DNA of 11,990 bases from Candidatus Heimdallarchaeota archaeon AB_125 (GTDB lineage: Archaea; Asgardarchaeota; Heimdallarchaeia; Heimdallarchaeales; Heimdallarchaeaceae): NCBI GenBank assembly GCA_001940755.1, contig MEHH01000055.1:1-11990 (forward strand), written 5' to 3'. The position numbers and the translations under genes were made by a program. A model generated the notes under the pieces. That model saw only the letters and a list, made by a program, of their open reading frames with translations. It was not told the origin of the DNA and ran no database searches. This document shows positions 5,493 through 10,639 of this stretch, piece after piece (position 1 is the first letter of the stretch; every line of letters begins with the position of its first letter).

Positions 5493-6530
5493 ATGACCTT
5501 ATCAGTATTATCAATTGACAAAAATCTTACAAGATACTTTAAGAAAAAATTCCCAGAAAGGAGAGAAAGTAGGATATCAGAAGTAACCTCTCTTGCTAAG
5601 GGGTGGGAAACAGAACTATTTTCTTTTGTGTATACTTACAAAGAAGAACTAGAAGTAGTAGTACAAAATCTAATTCTTCGCATATATCCCGGATTTAATC
5701 TAGAAAACAAGATTAAGTGGGAGTTTGATGTATTAACTTCGTTATTCAAAGCGGAATATCCAGTTCCAGAAACCCATATTCTTGAACTTAATACAGATTT
5801 TTTTGAATACCCTTTCATTATAATGGATACAATAATCGGTATAGACATGGGAGAATGTTTCGAGTCAGATCTTCAAAAGAATCTGGTGATATTAAGTGAA
5901 CTATTTGTTGAGCTTCACAACTTAGATTGGAAAATACTGCCTACAGACCTAGATAAAAACGAGAGTTTAGCTCCTGTAGAGCTGATAATTAGGAGCATAA
6001 ATAAAATAGAAAAAATAATAGAAGAACTTCAGATTCAAGACCTTTACCCCCTTCTAAAATGGCTTAGAAGAAACAAAGATGAAGTAAATTTTGAGAGAAT
6101 CTCTATTCTTCATAATGATTTTCATCCTCACAATATACTACTGTCAGAAAAAGGTAAAGCCTATGTTATTGACTGGCCTGCATGTTCTATTGGCGATTAT
6201 CGTCAGGATTTAGGTTGGACTTTACTATTAGTAGGAGCTTATTCTTCTCGAGAGTTACGTGATTTAGTTCTGAAAAACTATGAAGATGTTTTAGGTTCTA
6301 AAGTTGAAGATATAGAATACTTTGAGATTTTAGCAGCTACACGAAGAATAATGGATATGGTTAATTTCTTTGGACATAGTCCTGAAGAAACAGGAATACG
6401 TAATGAAGCACTTGAACAAATTAAAGAAACAGTTTTTCATTTGGAATACATTTCTTCCTTTGTTAAAGAAGTTACAGGTATTTCTATACCTATATTTGAT
6501 GATTTAATTCAGTCACTTTTAATAGATTGA
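5493..6530 (+). CDS. APH-family (aminoglycoside phosphotransferase-like) small-molecule kinase
   Basis: A 345-residue cytoplasmic kinase of the APH/choline-kinase-like fold; such enzymes use ATP to phosphorylate a hydroxyl on a small molecule. HNDFHPHN (207-214) is the catalytic loop with Asp209 as base and Asn214 as metal ligand. VIDWP (225-229) is the DFG equivalent with Asp227 binding magnesium. GDYRQDLG (234-241) is the usual following motif. The N-lobe has the glycine-containing strand near GWETELFSF and an ILRIYPG strand (61-67). Nothing specific to antibiotic resistance is visible, so an endogenous metabolite is more likely than an aminoglycoside. The open frame extends upstream to 5400 but that part lies antisense over ogt and across its promoter, so ATG 5493 is chosen. 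It is divergent from ogt and precedes the SprT-like gene by 66 bp. Confidence 0.82.
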   Translation: MTLSVLSIDKNLTRYFKKKFPERRESRISEVTSLAKGWETELFSFVYTYKEELEVVVQNLILRIYPGFNLENKIKWEFDVLTSLFKAEYPVPETHILELNTDFFEYPFIIMDTIIGIDMGECFESDLQKNLVILSELFVELHNLDWKILPTDLDKNESLAPVELIIRSINKIEKIIEELQIQDLYPLLKWLRRNKDEVNFERISILHNDFHPHNILLSEKGKAYVIDWPACSIGDYRQDLGWTLLLVGAYSSRELRDLVLKNYEDVLGSKVEDIEYFEILAATRRIMDMVNFFGHSPEETGIRNEALEQIKETVFHLEYISSFVKEVTGISIPIFDDLIQSLLID

Positions 6531-6596
6531 AATGAACATATTATTTGAGAATTACAGAAGCTAAAAACCTTACTTGAAAAATTGGTTGTGAGATAA

Positions 6597-7268
6597 ATGA
6601 ATGAGATTAAAGTTGTCAGTTTCCCATACAAGGGAGAGATCCTCCATGGAAGTATTGTGAGGAAAAACAAGAAAACTGTAACAGTAAAGACAGAATCTCA
6701 TACTTTTCGAGTTCCTTACTCATTGTTGACACCTAAAATGAAACCACCAAAACCAAAAACCAAAACTAAAACCAGAGAATGGTCTGATTCTCAATCGAAG
6801 GATTACACTAAATCCCTTGAAACAACTATTCCTTCTTTGCCTAAAAATAGTACAAAGGTTCTACATATTTCGGTTAAGTTTCTTGCTGAAGCTCTAAAAA
6901 ATGGTGATGAAGAAGCTATAAATGAATATACAAACGAAACTATTGCTGAGTTAAACAGAATCTATAAACTACCTCATTTACATGTATATACAGGAGGTAA
7001 AAGGCGTCTTACAAAACGAGGTGGGCAATATTATGGAGTATATAAAACAAGGGGAAAGGCAGAGGAAAGACACTCAATATCAGTCTATAGTAGAACTGCA
7101 AAAACACAAAAGTATGTAGCTCCAAAAACGTTTCTAAGAACTTTGATTCATGAATGGGGACATCACTATGATAAGTATAAACTTAAGCTAGCTAATACCT
7201 ACCATACAAAAGGATTCTATGATAGGTTGAACGTAATCTATTCTAAACTAAAAGAACCATTAGAGTAA
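6597..7268 (+). CDS. SprT-like zinc metalloprotease
   Basis: A 223-residue soluble protein with the zinc site HEWGH (185-189) and a likely third ligand His203 in YHTKGFYDRL, giving HExxH-x13-H as in SprT/Spartan-type proteases, some of which degrade DNA-protein crosslinks. An N-terminal beta-rich segment (about 8-44), with KKTVTV and a final VPYSLL, resembles the small SH3-like domain found before SprT domains in prokaryotes. A very basic Pro/Lys/Thr linker (47-62), encoded by a CCAAAA/CTAAAA-like low-complexity run, joins it to the protease domain and could bind DNA. ATG 6597 has only a weak Shine-Dalgarno match and a weak TATA-like stretch (CTAAAAAC near 6561). The neighbouring ogt makes a DNA-repair role reasonable, but this is inference. 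The metalloprotease call is firm; the SprT assignment is probable. Confidence 0.78.
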   Translation: MNEIKVVSFPYKGEILHGSIVRKNKKTVTVKTESHTFRVPYSLLTPKMKPPKPKTKTKTREWSDSQSKDYTKSLETTIPSLPKNSTKVLHISVKFLAEALKNGDEEAINEYTNETIAELNRIYKLPHLHVYTGGKRRLTKRGGQYYGVYKTRGKAEERHSISVYSRTAKTQKYVAPKTFLRTLIHEWGHHYDKYKLKLANTYHTKGFYDRLNVIYSKLKEPLE

Positions 7269-7295
7269 AACTAGATGTTTTTATGCATTCTAGTT
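7269..7295. repeat. Inverted repeat upstream of the hydroxyproline dehydratase operon promoter
   Basis: AACTAGA (7269-7275) and TCTAGTT (7289-7295) are a perfect 7-bp dyad around a 13-base spacer. The stem can grow to nine pairs with one bulged base. It starts directly after the SprT-like stop and lies just before the operon's TATA-like box, so it could be a regulator site or the end of the upstream transcript. Confidence 0.5.
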
Positions 7296-7298
7296 AAG

Positions 7299-7306
7299 TT
7301 AAAATA
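7299..7306 (+). promoter_or_regulatory. TATA-like box of the hydroxyproline dehydratase operon
   Basis: TTAAAATA is centred about 40 bp before ATG 7342 and predicts a transcription start near 7329. It is a modest match, but it is the best in the 73-bp gap, and it lies between two inverted repeats. Confidence 0.4.
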
Positions 7307-7309
7307 GTT

Positions 7310-7335
7310 CCACAAAACAATTTTCTTAGTTGTGG
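7310..7335. repeat. Inverted repeat between TATA-like box and activase start
   Basis: CCACAA (7310-7315) and TTGTGG (7330-7335) form a perfect 6-bp dyad with a 14-base spacer. It covers the interval between the TATA-like box and the predicted transcription start, an operator-like position. If transcription starts further upstream, it could instead fold in the mRNA and hide the GTGG just before the start codon. Confidence 0.45.
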
Positions 7336-7341
7336 GTAGAG

Positions 7342-8130
7342 ATGATGAGTGATTCTGGATATATTTTTGACATCAAGAAGTTTGCAATTCATGATGGTCC
7401 AGGAATTAGGACCACAATCTTTCTCAAAGGATGTTCTATGGATTGCTGGTGGTGTCATAATCCAGAAAGTAGAAACTTGAAACCAGAACCAATTTTGAAA
7501 ACTAACAACATTGATGAACAAGAAATAATTGGTAGAGAAATATCTGTTGAAGAGGTTCTGCATGAAATTGATAAAGACATGATTTTTTATGAAGAATCGG
7601 GAGGAGGTGTAACTATTTCTGGAGGAGAAGCACTAATGCAACATGATTTTCTCTACTCTATTCTAAAGAAATGTAAAGAGAAAAATATTCACACAGCACT
7701 GGATACATCTGGTTATGCCCCTGAGGAGATAATTAGAAAAATCACAGGAGTTGTTGATCTTTTCTTGTTTGATTTGAAACTAATAGATGAAGAAACTCAT
7801 GAAAAACATACAGGAGTTTCAAACAGATTAATACTAAACAATCTGAAATTTTTAGATGATCAAGAGGAAAATATTATCATTAGAATACCAATAATCCCAG
7901 GTTTTACTGACACAGAATCAAACCTTTTACAGATATCAGAGTTCATAAGAAATCTCAATAATGTTCAAAGTGTTAATTTGCTTCCCTACAATAAAATGGG
8001 TGTAGAGAAATACAAGAGATTAAAAAAATTGTATAAATTAACAGAAGTATCTGTTCCTTCAGAAGAACGTATGAATGAACTTAAAATCTACTTTAAAAAT
8101 AAAGGAATTAAGGTCAGTATAGGTGGTTAA
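7342..8130 (+). CDS. Glycyl-radical enzyme activating enzyme (radical SAM), for the adjacent dehydratase
   Basis: A 262-residue radical SAM protein that would use a [4Fe-4S] cluster and S-adenosylmethionine to abstract a hydrogen from the conserved glycine of the next gene's product. IHDGPGIRTTIFLKGC is the classic opening of this family; Cys31, Cys35 and Cys38 (CSMDCWWC) form the CxxxCxxC cluster motif, and SGGEAL (93-98) contacts the SAM amino group. Most activases of non-PFL glycyl-radical enzymes carry an inserted ferredoxin-like domain with two more cysteine clusters after the first motif. Here that region (about 41-80) is a short linker with no cysteine, so only one cluster is expected, as in PflA. 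ATG 7342 (or the next codon, 7345) is preferred over an in-frame TTG at 7330. The gene lies two bases before the dehydratase gene, so the two are certainly co-transcribed. The family is firm; the partner is inferred from adjacency. Confidence 0.9.
   Translation: MMSDSGYIFDIKKFAIHDGPGIRTTIFLKGCSMDCWWCHNPESRNLKPEPILKTNNIDEQEIIGREISVEEVLHEIDKDMIFYEESGGGVTISGGEALMQHDFLYSILKKCKEKNIHTALDTSGYAPEEIIRKITGVVDLFLFDLKLIDEETHEKHTGVSNRLILNNLKFLDDQEENIIIRIPIIPGFTDTESNLLQISEFIRNLNNVQSVNLLPYNKMGVEKYKRLKKLYKLTEVSVPSEERMNELKIYFKNKGIKVSIGG
8121..8126 (+). promoter_or_regulatory. Shine-Dalgarno site for the dehydratase gene
   Basis: AGGTGG sits six bases before ATG 8133, inside the end of the activase gene. It matches the anti-Shine-Dalgarno end of archaeal 16S rRNA well and supports internal initiation on the second cistron of the operon. 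Confidence 0.6.
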
Positions 8131-8132
8131 TC

Positions 8133-10496
8133 ATGAAAGAAAGAGTAAGAAAGCTTAGAGAACAAAGCCTAACAGCTGAACCTTATCTTTCTTTAGAAAG
8201 AGCCACCTTATTAACAGACTTTTATGAAACTGGAATTGTTGAAGATGTTTCTATACCTGTAGCTAGAGCTCTTGCATTCAAACACATCCTTGAAAACAAA
8301 GAGATATGCATTAACGAGGGAGAATTAATAGTAGGTGAAAGAGGTCCAGAACCTCAAGCAGCACCAACATACCCAGAAATTTGTGTTCATTCTTTGGATG
8401 ATTTAAATATTCTCAATTCTAGAGAAAAAATCTCATTTTCAGTTGATGATGAAACCAGAAGAATTTCTGAAGAAAGAATAGTTCCATTTTGGAAAGGCAA
8501 ATCCATAAGAGAAAAAATATTTGACAATATGACAACAGAATGGATTGATGCCTACGAAGCTGGTGTTTTCACTGAATTTATGGAACAAAGAGCTCCAGGT
8601 CACACAGTTTCAGGTAAGCATGTTTTCCACATGGGATTTTCAGATTTCAAAAAGGAAATTGAAGAGAGTATCAACAATTTAGATTTTAATAATGATCCAG
8701 AAGCTTATGCAAAAAAAGAAGAACTAAAAGCTATGGAGATAGCAGCTGATGCAATTATAATTCTAGCAAACCGTTATTCAGATAAAGCAAAAAAACTAGC
8801 TCTTGAAGAAACAGATGCAACTAGAAGAGAAGAATTAGAGAAAATTGCTGAGATTTGTTCTTATGTTCCGGAATATGCCCCCAGAACAACTTGGGAAGCC
8901 TTGCAGCATTATTGGTTCATTCACTTAGGAGTTATTACTGAATTGAACACTTGGGATTCTTTCAATCCAGGAAGACTAGATCAGAACCTCATCACTTTTT
9001 ATGAAGAAGACATAAATGAAAGAAATATTTCTGTGGGTGAAATCAAAGAACTATTGCAATGCTTTTGGATTAAGTTTAACAACCAACCTGCACCTCCAAA
9101 AGTTGGTGTGACTGCTGAAGAGAGCAACACATATACTGATTTTTGCTTGATTAACTTAGGAGGTGTAAAAGAGGATGGTTCAAATGCTGTAAATAATCTT
9201 TCATTCTTGCTTCTTGATGTAATAGAAGAGATGAGAATTTTACAACCTAGTTCCATGGTTCAGATAAGCAAAGAAACACCAAATGATTTCTTAATGAGAG
9301 CAATGAAAGTTGTTCGAACTGGATTCGGACAACCCTCAATTTTCAATACAGAAGCAATTGTTCAAGAGATGCTCAATCAAGGAAAATCTATAATTGATGC
9401 AAGAAATGGTGGCGCTAGTGGATGTGTGGAAACTGGGGCTTTTGGAAAAGAAGCTTATATTCTCTCAGGATATTTCAACACTGTAAAAATATTAGAATTA
9501 ACTCTGAATAACGGAATAGATCCTAGAACTGGAAAGCAAATTGGTTTGAAGACAGGAGATGCTACTACCTTCCATGCCTTTGAAGATTTATTTGAAGCAT
9601 TCACCAATCAATTGAATCATTTTATAGATATTAAGATAGAAGGAAATAACATTATTGAAAGACTCTGGGCAGCTAATCTTCCCTCTCCATTCATGTCATT
9701 ACTTGTAGATGACTGTATTGAAAAAGGAAAAGATTACAATGATGGAGGGGCCCGTTACAACACTACATACATTCAAGGGGTTGGTTTGGGTACAATCACT
9801 GATTCTCTTACTTCATTAAAATACAATATTTTCGAAGAAAAAAATTTCAGTATGAATGATTTACTTTTGGCTCTAGAAAACAATTTTGAAGAGCATCAAA
9901 CAATTCGACAAATAGTTCTAAATGAAACTCCAAAGTATGGAAACGATGATGATTATGCAGATGAAATTACTAAACGAGTTTTTGAGGAATTTTACAAAGC
10001 GGTAAATGGTAGACCAAATACTAAAGGTGGCCATCATCGAATCAATTTACTTCCAACTACTGTTCATGTTTATTTTGGAAGTGTATTAGGTGCAACTCCA
10101 GATGGAAGAAAAGCAAAAGAACCACTCTCTGAAGGAATATCTCCAGTTCAAGGAATGGATATGAAAGGACCAACAGCTGTTATCAAATCAGCAAGTAAGA
10201 TTGATCATCTTCGCACGGGAGGAACTTTATTAAATCAGAAATTCACACCAGAAATTCTCAAAAAAGATGAAGATCTCGAAAAAGTAAGTGCTTTAATTAG
10301 GGCTTACTTCAGAATGGATGGACATCATATCCAGTTTAACGTGGTTTCTGCTGATACTCTGAGAAAAGCTCAGGAGAATCCTGAGAGGTTTAAAAGCCTA
10401 ATAGTCAGAGTTGCTGGTTACAGTGATTATTTCATAAATCTAGGAGAGAGTCTTCAGAATGAAATAATCAAAAGAACAGAACATGGGGCCATCTAG
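8133..10496 (+). CDS. hypD: trans-4-hydroxy-L-proline dehydratase (glycyl-radical enzyme)
   Basis: A 787-residue glycyl-radical enzyme. RVAGYSDYF holds the radical glycine (Gly762), and GCVETGAFGKEAY holds the thiyl cysteine (Cys431) with the dehydratase-type glutamate (Glu433). The length and the wording around the cysteine match hydroxyproline dehydratase, which converts trans-4-hydroxy-L-proline to pyrroline-5-carboxylate and water. From memory of the Clostridioides difficile enzyme, its pocket residues His160, Asp278, Ser334, Phe340, Cys434, Glu436, Tyr450, Thr645 and Gly765 correspond here, with a constant shift of three, to His157, Asp275, Ser331, Phe337, Cys431, Glu433, Tyr447, Thr642 and Gly762. 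Pyruvate formate-lyase is excluded because it has a Cys-Cys pair. No P5C reductase gene lies in the window. The name must not be confused with the hydrogenase-maturation HypD. Oxygen-sensitive, so an anaerobic lifestyle is implied. Confidence 0.86.
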   Translation: MKERVRKLREQSLTAEPYLSLERATLLTDFYETGIVEDVSIPVARALAFKHILENKEICINEGELIVGERGPEPQAAPTYPEICVHSLDDLNILNSREKISFSVDDETRRISEERIVPFWKGKSIREKIFDNMTTEWIDAYEAGVFTEFMEQRAPGHTVSGKHVFHMGFSDFKKEIEESINNLDFNNDPEAYAKKEELKAMEIAADAIIILANRYSDKAKKLALEETDATRREELEKIAEICSYVPEYAPRTTWEALQHYWFIHLGVITELNTWDSFNPGRLDQNLITFYEEDINERNISVGEIKELLQCFWIKFNNQPAPPKVGVTAEESNTYTDFCLINLGGVKEDGSNAVNNLSFLLLDVIEEMRILQPSSMVQISKETPNDFLMRAMKVVRTGFGQPSIFNTEAIVQEMLNQGKSIIDARNGGASGCVETGAFGKEAYILSGYFNTVKILELTLNNGIDPRTGKQIGLKTGDATTFHAFEDLFEAFTNQLNHFIDIKIEGNNIIERLWAANLPSPFMSLLVDDCIEKGKDYNDGGARYNTTYIQGVGLGTITDSLTSLKYNIFEEKNFSMNDLLLALENNFEEHQTIRQIVLNETPKYGNDDDYADEITKRVFEEFYKAVNGRPNTKGGHHRINLLPTTVHVYFGSVLGATPDGRKAKEPLSEGISPVQGMDMKGPTAVIKSASKIDHLRTGGTLLNQKFTPEILKKDEDLEKVSALIRAYFRMDGHHIQFNVVSADTLRKAQENPERFKSLIVRVAGYSDYFINLGESLQNEIIKRTEHGAI

Positions 10497-10544
10497 ACTC
10501 TTTAACCCTTGAGCTAATTGCATTAACTTATGATTTTTGAACAC

Positions 10545-10553
10545 TTATATAAA
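10545..10553 (+). promoter_or_regulatory. TATA box for the GNAT fusion gene
   Basis: TTATATAAA is a near-consensus archaeal TATA element. It predicts a transcription start near 10575, giving a leader of about 65 bases, unlike the nearly leaderless genes elsewhere in the window. Confidence 0.6.
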
Positions 10554-10581
10554 TACCCGAGCTTTGTTTTGCTATATGAAA

Positions 10582-10608
10582 AATTCTGGTTAGTTAACAA
10601 TCAGAATT
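10582..10608 (+). repeat. Inverted repeat in the leader of the GNAT fusion gene
   Basis: AATTCTG (10582-10588) and CAGAATT (10602-10608) form a perfect 7-bp dyad around a 13-base loop that itself contains GTTAGTTAAC, a near-palindrome. It lies just downstream of the predicted transcription start, so it could be an mRNA hairpin or an operator. Confidence 0.45.
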
Positions 10609-10630
10609 GCTGTTAAGTAAAATTCTTTAT

Positions 10631-10635
10631 GGTGA
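10631..10635 (+). promoter_or_regulatory. Shine-Dalgarno site for the GNAT fusion gene
   Basis: GGTGA lies four bases before ATG 10640. It is a typical archaeal Shine-Dalgarno core and fixes the start codon of this leadered transcript. Confidence 0.55.
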
Positions 10636-10639
10636 AAAT

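Noticed and set aside
5435..5521. N-terminal extension of ogt to a TTG start (with CSIC and CG cysteines)
   Set aside because: It would run across the shared TATA element and into the kinase gene; the tandem ATG at 5434/5431 has the right promoter spacing and gives the normal family length.
5636..5848. Minus-strand frame inside the kinase gene
   Set aside because: Shadow of the APH-family reading frame; no motif.
5493..6530. Antibiotic resistance gene
   Set aside because: Only general APH-fold motifs are visible; such kinases are widespread with metabolic substrates, and no resistance or mobile-element context is present.
6741..6774. Tandem CCAAAA/CTAAAA-like run as a DNA repeat element
   Set aside because: It lies in frame within the SprT-like gene and simply encodes the Pro/Lys/Thr linker.
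7294..7563. Minus-strand frame over the activase 5' end
   Set aside because: Covers the promoter and the CxxxCxxC region of a well-supported gene; translation has no recognisable feature.
8999..9256. Minus-strand frame inside the dehydratase gene
   Set aside because: Shadow frame opposite a conserved enzyme.
8133..10496. Pyruvate formate-lyase as the identity of the glycyl-radical enzyme
   Set aside because: It lacks the adjacent Cys-Cys pair of pyruvate formate-lyase; it has GCVE, and its pocket residues match hydroxyproline dehydratase.
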